Both the position numbers and the translations under genes were made by a program. A stretch of DNA of 64,000 nt, from contig NZ_SUNC01000001.1 in assembly GCF_007570835.1 (NCBI RefSeq), positions 1,426,001-1,490,000 on the forward strand, in the 5' to 3' direction. Below, piece after piece: positions 8,094 through 16,938 of the stretch (the first letter of the stretch is position 1; the number at the start of each line of letters is the position of its first letter). The notes beneath the pieces are model-generated. The model was given only the letters and a program-made list of their open reading frames with translations, was not told the DNA's origin and did not search any database. Origin of the DNA: Croceicoccus sediminis. Its GTDB lineage: Bacteria > Pseudomonadota > Alphaproteobacteria > Sphingomonadales > Sphingomonadaceae.

Positions 8094-8834
8094 TCAGGCC
8101 GGGGCTATGGCGCTCAGCTTGCGCTGAATTCCGGCCAGCTGGGACAGGTATTCCTCGCGCTGCGGCCCGCGCAGCATCAGCATCGCGCTGCGCAGGAAAC
8201 AGGCGTGGAGTTCCAGCTTGCACTCCTCGCTGGTCGACTGTCCCAGGACCCAGCGGCGATAGACGAGGAATTCGTGCATCACGTGATCGCGCGCGACCCG
8301 TTCGACGTCGAGTTCATCGCGCACCACTCCGGCTTCTCGCTGAACTTCGTACCAGTTCATGAAGCGGCTGTAGGCAACGCTGGTCAGCTCGCGCACTTCA
8401 AGCTGGCGCTGTTCGGTCTCGAAAACAAAGCCGACGACGACGCGGGCATAGAGCGTGTCCCGCTCCATCTCGCTGACCATCCAGTCCAGTTCGTCGAAGA
8501 CCACGGGAAGCGTATAGGTCTGCCCGCGCCGCGCGATATGTTCGCGCACTTCTTTCATGCGGTCCACGACGGTTGCGGAAATCACCCCGTCCTTGTCACC
8601 GAACAGGCGGTAGATCGTGCGCTGCGCGACTTCGGCCTCGTCCGACAACCTGCGGATGGTGAGAGCGGCGACTCCGCCCTCGCCCAAGAGCCGGTGCGCC
8701 GTGTCGACGATGCGCTTCCGGCGTTCCCGCATGGCGGGAGAGGTATAGCGCCGGCGAGCGGGCGCTATTTTTTCGGCCCGATTCTCCTGCACTGCAACAT
8801 CGCTTGGCGGCACGTCCATCCTTCCCGGTTTCAT
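8094..8834 (-). CDS. TetR-family transcriptional regulator
   Basis: A regulator of about 246 residues with an N-terminal HTH (RKRIVDTAHRLLGEGG, then TIRRLSDEAEVAQRTIYRLF, the second part being the recognition helix and following helix). The start is uncertain: ATGs at 8903, 8834 and 8819 are in frame and none has a clear Shine-Dalgarno; 8834 avoids running into the operator. It is divergent from a TonB receptor gene and shares with it the operator at 8910-8925. Its recognition helix (AQRTIYRLF) differs from those of the regulators at 25940 and 41786, so it may answer to another ligand or site. Confidence 0.82.
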   Translation of the reverse strand: MKPGRMDVPPSDVAVQENRAEKIAPARRRYTSPAMRERRKRIVDTAHRLLGEGGVAALTIRRLSDEAEVAQRTIYRLFGDKDGVISATVVDRMKEVREHIARRGQTYTLPVVFDELDWMVSEMERDTLYARVVVGFVFETEQRQLEVRELTSVAYSRFMNWYEVQREAGVVRDELDVERVARDHVMHEFLVYRRWVLGQSTSEECKLELHACFLRSAMLMLRGPQREEYLSQLAGIQRKLSAIAPA

Positions 8835-8909
8835 CGCGTTTCTAACCCCAATCGGGACCGTCAGGCAAATCGACAAACACGCCTCCTTTCGCCGCTGCGG
8901 CATGAATCA

Positions 8910-8925
8910 AACATACATGATTGTC
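8910..8925. promoter_or_regulatory. Palindromic operator, copy 3
   Basis: Core AACATA-CATG-ATTGTC, followed by a run of T residues. It lies between the divergent TetR (8094-8834) and TonB receptor (9040) genes. Confidence 0.75.
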
Positions 8926-9039
8926 TTTTTCTACTTCACAAAAATGATCACATGCGTTCATTTATAGGACAGGCGAAGGACGCCGCACTGATTCGAGCTG
9001 TCAGCAACAGACATGGCAGCCGGGATGGGAGAGGGTTTG

Positions 9040-11385
9040 ATGATCGGTAAGACACAGGCGAATTGTGCTCTGAAACTGCTCGTGACGGGGCTTCTGACGA
9101 CGGCAAGCACACAGGTCATGGCCCAGACGGCCACGACCGACGACACCGCCAACAACCAGCAACCGCAAGTCCAGCAGACCAACTCGCGCGATGCCGGACT
9201 TGAGGAAATCATCGTCACCGCACGCCGCGTGACGGAATCGCTGCAGGATACGCCGGTGGCGGTCACCGCGTTCACGTCCGCCGCGATCGACGACAAGTTC
9301 GCAACGGACATTCGCGGCCTTGCCGGCGACGTTCCCAACGTCGTCATCACCAACGTCCCCGGCTTCAACGCGGCCTCGATCGGTATTCGCGGCCAGTCGA
9401 CCGGCGACATCATCCTGACGTTCGAACCGGCGGTCGCCGTGGTCGTCGACGACTTCGTCCTGGCCCACGTCCAGACGCAGCTGTTCGACCTGTTCGACAT
9501 CGACCGGATCGAGGTCCTGCGCGGTCCGCAGGGCACCCTGTTCGGCAAGAACACCGTCGGCGGCGTGGTCAACGTGATCACGAAAAAGCCCGAACCCGGC
9601 TTCAGCGGCGAAGTCCGCCTCGGCTATTCCAGCTTCAACACCAAGGACGTGAAGCTCGCGCTGAACATCCCGCTGGCCGACAATCTCTATTTCCGCACCG
9701 CCGGTTCTTTCCAGGAAAGCGACGGGTTCTACCGCCTGACCAAGAACAACGACGTCGACGGCATCCAGGGCGTCCCGGGCACGGGACAGCGCTGGGGCGG
9801 GTCGCGCTATTTCAACAACCGCGCCAAGCTGCTGTGGGAACCGGGCCCGACGACCGAGCTGATGCTGACGTACGAGATGCTGCGCGATCGCGGCGATTCT
9901 CCGCCGTCGGTCAACGAGACGCCTGAAGGCTTCCTGTTCGATGTCGTCGGCTTCCCCGGCATCCAGACGACGGGGGCCAGCCCCTATGACACCGGCACCA
10001 CGCTTTGCGAAGGTTCGGCCAACGATGCGACCTGCCCCGGCACGCTGAGCGGGCACCGGGTCGATGTCGACGGGGTGTTCCTGCGCGGCGAACACGGCTT
10101 CGATGCAGGCACGGTGACCGTCGTGGGCGGCTGGCGCCGGGTGAAATCGCAGCTGCCGTCGGACTACACCGGCGAGAACGCATACCTGTTCGTATCGACC
10201 CGCGACGACGTACGCGAACAATACAGCGTCGAGGCGCGCTTTTCGTCCGACTTCTCCGACGTGTTCAAGTTCACCGCGGGCGGCATGTACTGGGGCCAGA
10301 CGCTGGACGCGAATGCGACAAGCTTCCTCGGCTTCCTGCGCTTCCTCGGCAGCCCCGGTTCGCTGACCGATCCGAACCTGTCGACCGCCGACTACAAGGT
10401 CGATTCCTACGCCGTCTTCGGCGAGGCGGAGTACCAGGTCGCCGACCCGCTCGCCGTGTTCTTCGGCGCGCGTTACACCAAGGAGGAGAAGTCCTTCTCG
10501 GTCCAGCCGCAGGTACCGCGTTCGGTTGTCGAGACCGGGTTCTGGCCGCAATACAGCGACAGCGCGAAATTCGACCGGCCGACCATCCGCGCCGGCTATC
10601 GCTGGGACATCGCGCCGGGGATCAACAACTATTTCACCTACAGCCAGGGCTATAAATCGGGCGGCTACAACGAACAGGCGATGTCCGCCACGTCGGCCCT
10701 GCCCTTTGCCGAGGAAACCGCAGACAGCTTCGAACTGGGCCTGAAGACAGAGACCGCCGACCGCCGTCTGCGCGTCAACGTCGCCGGCTTCTACGTGAAG
10801 TACAACGACCTGCAGCGCGACGCCGTCGTACCCTTCATCGATCCCATCACCGGCCTTCCGGGCCAGGAGACGAAGACCACCAACGCCGGCAAGGCCGAAG
10901 TCTACGGGCTCGAGGTCGAGCTCTCGGCAAAGCCGGTCGCCGGGCTCACCCTGGGCGCGGGCATGGGCTGGCAGAAGGCGAAGTATCTTGAATTCTTCAC
11001 CGACGTGAACGGTGACGGGGTCAACGACGATGCGTCCTATCTCGACCTGCGCAACGCACCCGAACTGACGCTTTCGGGCAATGTCCGGTACGAATTTCCG
11101 CCGATGGACTGGGGCATGGTCGCGGTGGCGGCCGACGTGAACTACCAGTCAGAATACGAATCCGTGACGCTCAACGCCGACTACACGCAAGGCGAGGCCC
11201 GCACGCTGCTTGGCACCAGCGTGTCATGGACCGACCCGTCGGATATGTACCGCATCGCCGTGTTCGGCCGGAACCTGCTGGACGAGAATTATCGCGTCAG
11301 CGCGAACTCGGTCGCCGGGCTCTTCAACTTCACCAACTACGCCCCGCCGCGTTCGTTCGGCATTGAGGGCTCGGCGAAGTTCTGA
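9040..11385 (+). CDS. TonB-dependent outer-membrane receptor
   Basis: A 781-residue TonB-dependent receptor. Start at the ATG of MIGKTQANCALKLL, with GGGAGAGGG just upstream; an earlier in-frame ATG at 9013 lacks this. The signal peptide ends at QVMAQ, a TonB-box-like EEIIVTARR follows, and the plug carries LRGPQGTLFGKNTVGG. Late barrel motifs are YSQGYKSGGYNEQ and FGRNLLDENYRVSAN, and the C-terminal residue is Phe as expected for BAM-assembled barrels. It is related to the receptor at 2728-5241 (shared plug and the pattern of a D-D-F-V motif) but not a recent copy. Probable uptake channel for a substrate of the same pathway. Confidence 0.9.
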   Translation: MIGKTQANCALKLLVTGLLTTASTQVMAQTATTDDTANNQQPQVQQTNSRDAGLEEIIVTARRVTESLQDTPVAVTAFTSAAIDDKFATDIRGLAGDVPNVVITNVPGFNAASIGIRGQSTGDIILTFEPAVAVVVDDFVLAHVQTQLFDLFDIDRIEVLRGPQGTLFGKNTVGGVVNVITKKPEPGFSGEVRLGYSSFNTKDVKLALNIPLADNLYFRTAGSFQESDGFYRLTKNNDVDGIQGVPGTGQRWGGSRYFNNRAKLLWEPGPTTELMLTYEMLRDRGDSPPSVNETPEGFLFDVVGFPGIQTTGASPYDTGTTLCEGSANDATCPGTLSGHRVDVDGVFLRGEHGFDAGTVTVVGGWRRVKSQLPSDYTGENAYLFVSTRDDVREQYSVEARFSSDFSDVFKFTAGGMYWGQTLDANATSFLGFLRFLGSPGSLTDPNLSTADYKVDSYAVFGEAEYQVADPLAVFFGARYTKEEKSFSVQPQVPRSVVETGFWPQYSDSAKFDRPTIRAGYRWDIAPGINNYFTYSQGYKSGGYNEQAMSATSALPFAEETADSFELGLKTETADRRLRVNVAGFYVKYNDLQRDAVVPFIDPITGLPGQETKTTNAGKAEVYGLEVELSAKPVAGLTLGAGMGWQKAKYLEFFTDVNGDGVNDDASYLDLRNAPELTLSGNVRYEFPPMDWGMVAVAADVNYQSEYESVTLNADYTQGEARTLLGTSVSWTDPSDMYRIAVFGRNLLDENYRVSANSVAGLFNFTNYAPPRSFGIEGSAKF

Positions 11386-11430
11386 TCGATGGCGCTGGGG
11401 CACTCTCCTTCCTCGCGCGCTGCCGGTACT

Positions 11431-11463
11431 CTCCCGGAACGGTCCCGTCGGCCGTTCCGGGAG
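11431..11463. terminator. Bidirectional hairpin between convergent genes
   Basis: Perfect 12-bp arms (11431-11442 and 11452-11463; CTCCCGGAACGG and its complement) with a 9-base loop, between the TonB receptor stop and the end of the opposing TPR gene. No U tract. Confidence 0.6.
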
Positions 11464-11475
11464 GGCTCGGCCGTG

Positions 11476-12993
11476 TCACGAAAGGCTGTGTGCCCGGCCG
11501 ATCCCTTCGGGGACGAGGTCGAAGGCAAAGCTGATCCGGTCTTCCGTCCCGCCGAAGGGCAGCGTCGCGTGCCACAAGTAGGACGGGAACAGGATCATCC
11601 GGCCTGTTTTCGGGGCGAAGACCTGCAGGGGTTCTGCATCGCCGCCCAGTTCATCCGGCAGGACGCCGATACCGAAGGCGCCCTCGCGCTCATCGGCCGG
11701 ATTGGCGGTGAAATCGGGGTAATAGACCCCGGACATCCAGTTGGGCGCGTGGATATGCGCCCCCACTTCTCCGCCCGGGCGCAGGATCGTGCCCCACAGG
11801 GTGAGAGACCAGTTTTCAGGCATGGCGCGCAGGAAAGGGTGGTTGCCGCCCATCGCGCGAAGCCTGTCCAGTTCGGCGGCCAGCCGCTCTCGCGCCAGAT
11901 CGCCCAGTACGGCAAGCGCGGGCGTCTGCGCAGCGGCCAGATCATCGCTCTGCCGCCCCTGCCGCGTCACCAGGCCCTCGGGCTCTTCGGTGAGCGAGGG
12001 GTGATCGCGAAGTTCGGCGACAAGCGCGGCATTGAAACTCGCCATGTCGGCAAAACCGGGTGCCTCCGCGATGTCGTGGACGGACACGAAATGCTCGACA
12101 CCCATGAGCTGGCCTTGCGCACCGTGCTCTCCCATCCGGCCCAGCGCGACCGTCGCCATGGCCAGAGGCGTAGTGACCGAGGGCGAGTTCGCCAGTATCC
12201 TTTCACATATGGTCAGCGCATCGCGCGGCCGATCGGCGCGGATCAGGTTGCGGGCAAGATTGATGCCCAGCGCATGGTTCGGGGCATTCGGATCGAACCC
12301 GCTGCGCAGAGCATCGGCTGCTCCGGCGAAGTCACCGACCTTTTCCTTCATCAGGCCAAGCTGGTTGGCCGCCCGCGCATTGCCCGGCTGCGCGCCGAGC
12401 ACATCTTTAAGAACGCGCATCGCACCCGCCGCGTCGCCCGACTGCACCAGCGCGTCTGCCATGTTGATGCGCGCCTCGGCCGTCGCCGGCCTAGCCGCGA
12501 TCGCAGCGCGATAGGCCTCTACCGCCTCGCCGAACCGCCCCGCGCGGGCAAGGGCGATGCCGCGGTTGTTGCAGAAATCGGGATGGGCGGGATCATCGAC
12601 TTTTGCAGGGTCGAGCAGGTCCAGAGCCTCCGCGTTGCGGCCCGCCGCCAGAAGGCACGAACCCATGTTGGCCACTGTCGCCACATGCCGCGGGCGCAGG
12701 CTCAGCGCGGTTTCGAACGCGGCCAGCGCCTCGTCAAAACGGCCCTGCCCCTTAAGCGCGACGGCAAGGTTCTGATGCCGCGAGGGATTGGCCACGTCGG
12801 CCTCGCAAGCGGCGCCGAACAGGCGAACCGCCTCTTCCCCGCGCCCCGTTCGCTGCGCGACGAGCGCCGCCACGGTCAGTGCGTCGGGGTCGGCGGGACT
12901 GTCCTGCAAAAGGCGTTCGACCAGCGGCGCGGCATCCCCCGGCCTTGGCCCCTGGGCGATGCGTGCTGCCTCGGCCAGCAAGTTACCGTCCAT
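11476..12993 (-). CDS. TPR protein with C-terminal 2OG-Fe(II) oxygenase-like domain
   Basis: A 505-residue protein. Residues 1 to about 250 are tandem tetratricopeptide repeats (for example GRFDEALAAFETALSLRPRH). The last 200 residues carry a double-stranded beta-helix region of the putative 2OG-Fe(II) oxygenase type: GAHIHAPNWMSGVYYPDF, then GRMILFPSYLWHATLPF and R-I-S-F-A-F-D. The HxH, distal His and Arg fit iron and 2-oxoglutarate binding. Related proteins are usually annotated as TPR sulfotransferase or prolyl-hydroxylase-like. SD GAGGGG precedes the ATG at 12993. Only 17 bp separate it from the divergent ABM gene. Substrate unknown; it could hydroxylate a protein. Confidence 0.72.
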   Translation of the reverse strand: MDGNLLAEAARIAQGPRPGDAAPLVERLLQDSPADPDALTVAALVAQRTGRGEEAVRLFGAACEADVANPSRHQNLAVALKGQGRFDEALAAFETALSLRPRHVATVANMGSCLLAAGRNAEALDLLDPAKVDDPAHPDFCNNRGIALARAGRFGEAVEAYRAAIAARPATAEARINMADALVQSGDAAGAMRVLKDVLGAQPGNARAANQLGLMKEKVGDFAGAADALRSGFDPNAPNHALGINLARNLIRADRPRDALTICERILANSPSVTTPLAMATVALGRMGEHGAQGQLMGVEHFVSVHDIAEAPGFADMASFNAALVAELRDHPSLTEEPEGLVTRQGRQSDDLAAAQTPALAVLGDLARERLAAELDRLRAMGGNHPFLRAMPENWSLTLWGTILRPGGEVGAHIHAPNWMSGVYYPDFTANPADEREGAFGIGVLPDELGGDAEPLQVFAPKTGRMILFPSYLWHATLPFGGTEDRISFAFDLVPEGIGRAHSLS

Positions 12994-13010
12994 TTCGAAA
13001 GGCCCCTCTC

Positions 13011-13328
13011 ATGATTGCAGTCATCATGCATTTTCGCACGAAGCCGGACAAGACGGCGCGCTTCGTCGAACTGGTCACAAAGCTGCAACAGGACGTGCGC
13101 GCGAACGAGCCAGACACCCTGCACTTCCAGATCCTGCGTTCGCCCGAAGACCCGGACGTCTTCGCCTTTTACGAAACCTTCCGCGACCGCGCGGCGCAGA
13201 AAGCCCACGCCAACCAGCCCTATCACGTCGCGATGTCCGAAGAAGGCTGGTCCTGCATCGACGGCGAGGTCGACATCCACAGCTTCGACCTTTTGGGCGA
13301 ACCACACATCACTGGAGAACACGCATGA
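13011..13328 (+). CDS. ABM-fold small protein, first gene of an eight-gene operon
   Basis: A 105-residue ABM/YgiN-fold protein (MIAVIMHFRTKPDKTARF, then DTLHFQILRSPEDPDVFAFYE and Q-K-A-H-A). It resembles the ABM protein at 407-715. AAGG lies eight bases before the ATG. It heads a tightly packed plus-strand unit (13011-20556: ABM, SDR, cupin, M24-like, E1 alpha, E1 beta, lipoyl, PQQ dehydrogenase) whose promoter must lie inside the opposing TPR gene because the gap is only 17 bp. Its stop overlaps the SDR start (ATGA). Possible quinol or hydroquinone monooxygenase; unproven. Confidence 0.72.
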   Translation: MIAVIMHFRTKPDKTARFVELVTKLQQDVRANEPDTLHFQILRSPEDPDVFAFYETFRDRAAQKAHANQPYHVAMSEEGWSCIDGEVDIHSFDLLGEPHITGEHA

Positions 13329-14116
13329 TTTCATCGCTTGAAGGACGGGTCGCACTCGTCACCGGTTGCACGGGCGGCATCGGCCGCTCGATCTCGCAGG
13401 CGCTGGCCGAAGTCGGCGCGACCGTTGTCGGCGCGGACCTCCCGGCCGAAGGCGGCGACTGGAACGAGGGCATGGCAAAGTCCGACTATATCCAGCTCGA
13501 CGTGACCGACGAGAATTCGTGGGCAGAGACCATCGCCCATGTCGAGGCGAAGCACGGCAGGCTCGACACGCTGGTCCACGTGGCCGGGATCGTGGTGGTC
13601 GACAAGCTGGAGACGACGTCGCTGGCCGACTGGCGCAAGCAGATGGCGGTCAACGTCGACGGAGTGTTCCTGGGATCGAAGGCGGCGGTGCAGCTGATGA
13701 ACCGCACCGGACAGGACCTGCCGCACGGCGCATCGATGATCGTGATTTCCTCGGTCGCGGGGTTGATCGGATCGCCGCTTCACACCGGGTACTGCGCATC
13801 CAAGGCCGCGGTAAACATGTTCGCCAAGGCCTGCGCACTCGAATTTTCGGCGCTGGGCTACAAGGTACGCTTCAATTCGGTCCATCCCAGCGGCGTGAAG
13901 ACCGGAATGGTCGACCACATCTTCCAGCGCTTCGTCGACTGCGGCTTTGCCGAGACGGTCGAACAGGTCGCAGAAGGCATGGCCCCCGCGCACCCGATCG
14001 GCCGGATGGCGGACCCCATCGACATCGCCAAGGCGGTCCGGTTCCTCGCCTCCGACGAGGCCGGATACATGCACGGATCCTCACTGGTCGTGGACGGCGG
14101 GTTCACGGCCCAGTGA
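13325..14116 (+). CDS. Short-chain dehydrogenase/reductase (SDR)
   Basis: A 263-residue classical SDR: cofactor motif TGCTGGIGRS near the N-terminus, an Asp after the second strand (VVGADLP) suggesting NAD(H) preference, catalytic Ser in VISSVAG and Y-C-A-S-K for the Tyr/Lys pair, and the usual C-terminal S-S-L-V-V-D-G-G-F. ATG at 13325 overlaps the upstream stop; the open frame further upstream is not used. It probably oxidises a secondary alcohol or reduces a ketone in the pathway. The four bases shared with the ABM gene imply coupled translation. Confidence 0.87.
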   Translation: MISSLEGRVALVTGCTGGIGRSISQALAEVGATVVGADLPAEGGDWNEGMAKSDYIQLDVTDENSWAETIAHVEAKHGRLDTLVHVAGIVVVDKLETTSLADWRKQMAVNVDGVFLGSKAAVQLMNRTGQDLPHGASMIVISSVAGLIGSPLHTGYCASKAAVNMFAKACALEFSALGYKVRFNSVHPSGVKTGMVDHIFQRFVDCGFAETVEQVAEGMAPAHPIGRMADPIDIAKAVRFLASDEAGYMHGSSLVVDGGFTAQ

Positions 14117-14147
14117 TCGGCAGAACAGACATTCAAGGAGAGCGGTA

Positions 14148-14603
14148 ATGACCGAACACGATCCCGGAAAACTGGGCGACCTGATCGTCAACATCAACGA
14201 CTGCAACGAAGTGGCACTGGGCACCGGTACCACGATCCGCCTGCTGCGCTACAGCGAGGAGACCGGTGATTGGGTGCTGTGGGTCAAGATGGAACCGGGC
14301 GCGACATTCGCGCCGCACTGGCACCTTGGGCACGGGCAGTACTTCGTCACCAAGGGAGAGCTGATCTACGACGTCGGCTCCGCGCCCGAGGGGACTTACG
14401 GCTATGAACCGATCGGATCGCGGCATAGCGAGGCGCGCTGCGAACAGGTCACCGAATACCTTTTCATGGGCCACGGCGCGGTCGCCTTCCTTGATGACGA
14501 GGGCGAGATCCGGTTCATCCTGAACCACGAATTCCTGCGCGATGTCGCAAGGGGCGAAGTCGAGTCCAACGTCGCCAAAGAGCAGGCGGAGGCGGCGGAA
14601 TGA
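14148..14603 (+). CDS. Cupin-domain protein (ChrR/dihydroxyacetophenone-dioxygenase-like)
   Basis: A 151-residue single-cupin protein. The first cupin motif reads FAPHWHLGHGQYFVTKGEL, with the His-x-His, Gln and Glu pattern that binds a metal; the second motif (EYLFMGHGAVAFLD) supplies a further His. The organisation resembles cupins related to 2,4'-dihydroxyacetophenone dioxygenase and ChrR. It could be a small metal-dependent dioxygenase, isomerase or hydrolase. SD AAGGAG precedes the ATG at 14148, and its TGA overlaps the start of the M24-like gene. Confidence 0.72.
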   Translation: MTEHDPGKLGDLIVNINDCNEVALGTGTTIRLLRYSEETGDWVLWVKMEPGATFAPHWHLGHGQYFVTKGELIYDVGSAPEGTYGYEPIGSRHSEARCEQVTEYLFMGHGAVAFLDDEGEIRFILNHEFLRDVARGEVESNVAKEQAEAAE

Positions 14604-15901
14604 CCGAGCGTTCAAACCCCAGGGCCGAGCGGCTGAGGCGCATGATGGGCGAAGAGGGCTACGACGCGGTCGTGCTCTCACACCCCCACGACGTGCGCTA
14701 TGCGGTCGGCTACCACTCGATCCTCGAACGCTGGGGACAGATGGAGGCGATGGCCGCGGCCATCGTCTATGCCGACCCGGCAAAGCCGCTCACCCTCGTC
14801 ATACCCGAGGCGAACCTCGGCCTTGTCGCGGTGCTGAACCAGGATGGCCCGGCCTGCACTTTCGGCGAAATCCGCACGTTCGACATGCTGAACTTCTGCG
14901 AGGTCAGCCGCTATCTCGACCCTGACCGCGATGCCGGGCAACTGGGCGAGGACGCGATGGCGATGGCAGGCCTGATCAAGGGCGACTGCCAGCCCGACAT
15001 CGCCTCTGCCGTGGCAACGGCGCTGGCGGACAACGGCATGGCGGGCAAGCGCATCGGGTTCGACGAACACCGGATGTCTGCCCGAATTTCGGACCGCGTA
15101 GCGCACGACTATTCCGACGTTCTCGACTTCATGATGCGCGTGCGCGTGGTGAAGACGCCGGGCGAGATCGAACGCTATCGCAAGGTCGGCAAGCTGGCCG
15201 ACCGGATCATCGAATTTGCCGGAAGCGTCCTTTACGAAGGCGCGGACTGGAACGACGTGCAGGCGAAAATCTGCGACTTCATGGTCCGCAACGAAGTGAT
15301 CCCGGTGGACGAAGGCGCAATGCTGTTCGGCGGCGCTTACGAACAGGACGAGTTCATTCCCGACCTGTTCCGCACGCGCGGCAACCGTTCGCTGCGCCAG
15401 GGCGACATCGTGATCCTGGAAACGCAGGGCATTCACGACGGGTTCTGGGTCGACATCAACCGCACCGCCGTGATCGGCCCGCCGAGCGCGGAGTACCAGC
15501 GCCAGCATGACGTGCTGCGCGATGCTTTCGTGAAGATGGTGGACAAGCTTCGCCCCGGCATGAGCACGGCGGACCTGCCCGCGATCGGGTACGAACACCT
15601 GAAAGCCAACGGCGTCGCCACGCCCGAAAAGCTGCTGGTCGTGGCGCACGGCATCGGCCTCATGCCGCTGGAGATTCCGCTGCCCTATCCCGCCGCAGGA
15701 CTTGCCGGGGTGAAGGAAGGATTCGTGCTGGAAGAAGGCATGCTGCTCTCGCTCGACAGCCTTTATTTCGGCGCGAAAGTCGGGCCCTGCCACATGGAGA
15801 ACGTCTACGCCATCACCTCGGGCGCGCCCGAGCCGATGTACGACACGCCACTCGAACTGATCGTCGCGCCATTGGCCGCAGAGACAGAGCCGGCGGAATA
15901 A
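14600..15901 (+). CDS. M24/creatinase-like pita-bread-fold protein with altered metal ligands
   Basis: A 433-residue protein with the two-domain layout of creatinase, prolidase and Xaa-Pro aminopeptidase. The C-terminal pita-bread motifs are recognisable: I-L-E-T-Q-G-I-H-D-G then WVDINRTAV, HGIGLMPLEIP, EEGMLLSLDSLYFG and CHMENVYAIT. Compared with metallopeptidases, the first metal Asp (usually in V-D-x-G) is replaced in L-E-T-Q-G, and the usual Glu of the I-E-P motif is Asp in S-L-D-S. The second Asp, the His and the last Glu remain. Such changes are typical of creatinase, which works without metals, so a C-N or C-O hydrolase on a small substrate is as likely as a peptidase. It overlaps the cupin gene. 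Confidence 0.78.
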   Translation: MTERSNPRAERLRRMMGEEGYDAVVLSHPHDVRYAVGYHSILERWGQMEAMAAAIVYADPAKPLTLVIPEANLGLVAVLNQDGPACTFGEIRTFDMLNFCEVSRYLDPDRDAGQLGEDAMAMAGLIKGDCQPDIASAVATALADNGMAGKRIGFDEHRMSARISDRVAHDYSDVLDFMMRVRVVKTPGEIERYRKVGKLADRIIEFAGSVLYEGADWNDVQAKICDFMVRNEVIPVDEGAMLFGGAYEQDEFIPDLFRTRGNRSLRQGDIVILETQGIHDGFWVDINRTAVIGPPSAEYQRQHDVLRDAFVKMVDKLRPGMSTADLPAIGYEHLKANGVATPEKLLVVAHGIGLMPLEIPLPYPAAGLAGVKEGFVLEEGMLLSLDSLYFGAKVGPCHMENVYAITSGAPEPMYDTPLELIVAPLAAETEPAE

Positions 15902-15920
15902 GAACAAAAGGACGAGAGAG

Positions 15921-16925
15921 ATGACCACGACAGGCGAAAACGACCCGCGGCTCGAAAAGTACCGGCGCATGCAGCGCATCCGCCAGTTCGAGGCGAAGGC
16001 GGAAAAAATCCATGCCGACGGCGAGATTCCCGGCGCATTGCACACTTATGCGGGCATGGAGGCATCGGGCGTCGGCGCCTGCATGGCGCTGCGCGACGAC
16101 GACTACATGGTCGGCACCCACCGCAGCCACGGCCACCCCATCGCCAAGGGGGCGAAACTGCGCCCGCTGATGGCCGAACTGCTGGGCAAGAAGACCGGCG
16201 TTTGCAGTGGCAAGGGCGGTTCGATGCACTTGTCCGACTTTTCGATGGGATCGCTTGGCGAAACCAGCATCGTCGGATCGGGCGGGCCGGTTGCCGCCGG
16301 TGCGGCGCTGGGCGCGAAGCTCCAGGGGCTGGACCGCGTGGCGCTGTGCTTCTTCGGTGACGGGGCCAGCAGCGAAGGCGCGATCCACGAAGGCATGAAC
16401 CTTGCCGCCGTCTGGTCGCTGCCCGCGATCTTCGTTTGCGAGAACAACCGGTTCGGCATGTCGACGCCCACCAGCGACGCGGTCGCGGGCGAAAACGTCG
16501 CCGACCGTGCCCACGGATACGGCATTCCCGGCGTGATCGTGGACGGACAGGACGTCGATGCGGTCGAAGCCGCAGTGCGCGAAGCGGTAGACCGCGCGCG
16601 TGGGGGCAAGGGCCCGACCCTGATCGAGACCAAGACGTACCGCTATGGCGACCACGCCGTGAACATGGGGCGTGAACTGACACCGCGCGGACCGGAACAT
16701 GACGAGTGGGTCAAGCGCGATCCGATCACGATATATCGCCAGCGCCTGATCGAGGCAGGCGTTGCCGAGGATGATCTGGACGCGATCGACAAGGCGGTCG
16801 CCGACGACGTGGCCGACGCGCTGCAGTTCGCGCGCGACAGCGCATACCCGGTTTTCGAGGAAGCATTCGACCACGTCTTCGTCGACCGCCTGCCCATCCC
16901 CGCCGAAGTCCAGGCCCACGCCTGA
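15921..16925 (+). CDS. Thiamine-diphosphate dehydrogenase E1 alpha subunit (acetoin/pyruvate dehydrogenase type)
   Basis: A 334-residue E1 alpha subunit. The ThDP motif GDGASSEGAIHEGMNLAAV runs to E-N-N about 30 residues later; GTHRSHGHPIAKG and GKGGSMHLSD are standard. The size and motifs fit AcoA (acetoin:acceptor oxidoreductase) and PDH E1 alpha. It forms an alpha2-beta2 enzyme with the next gene. ThDP-dependent cleavage of a 2-oxo acid or alpha-hydroxyketone would yield an acyl group for a lipoyl arm. It lies in an operon between the M24-like gene and E1 beta, with no E2 acyltransferase or E3 gene nearby. Confidence 0.9.
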   Translation: MTTTGENDPRLEKYRRMQRIRQFEAKAEKIHADGEIPGALHTYAGMEASGVGACMALRDDDYMVGTHRSHGHPIAKGAKLRPLMAELLGKKTGVCSGKGGSMHLSDFSMGSLGETSIVGSGGPVAAGAALGAKLQGLDRVALCFFGDGASSEGAIHEGMNLAAVWSLPAIFVCENNRFGMSTPTSDAVAGENVADRAHGYGIPGVIVDGQDVDAVEAAVREAVDRARGGKGPTLIETKTYRYGDHAVNMGRELTPRGPEHDEWVKRDPITIYRQRLIEAGVAEDDLDAIDKAVADDVADALQFARDSAYPVFEEAFDHVFVDRLPIPAEVQAHA

Positions 16926-16938
16926 GGAGGACCAGACA

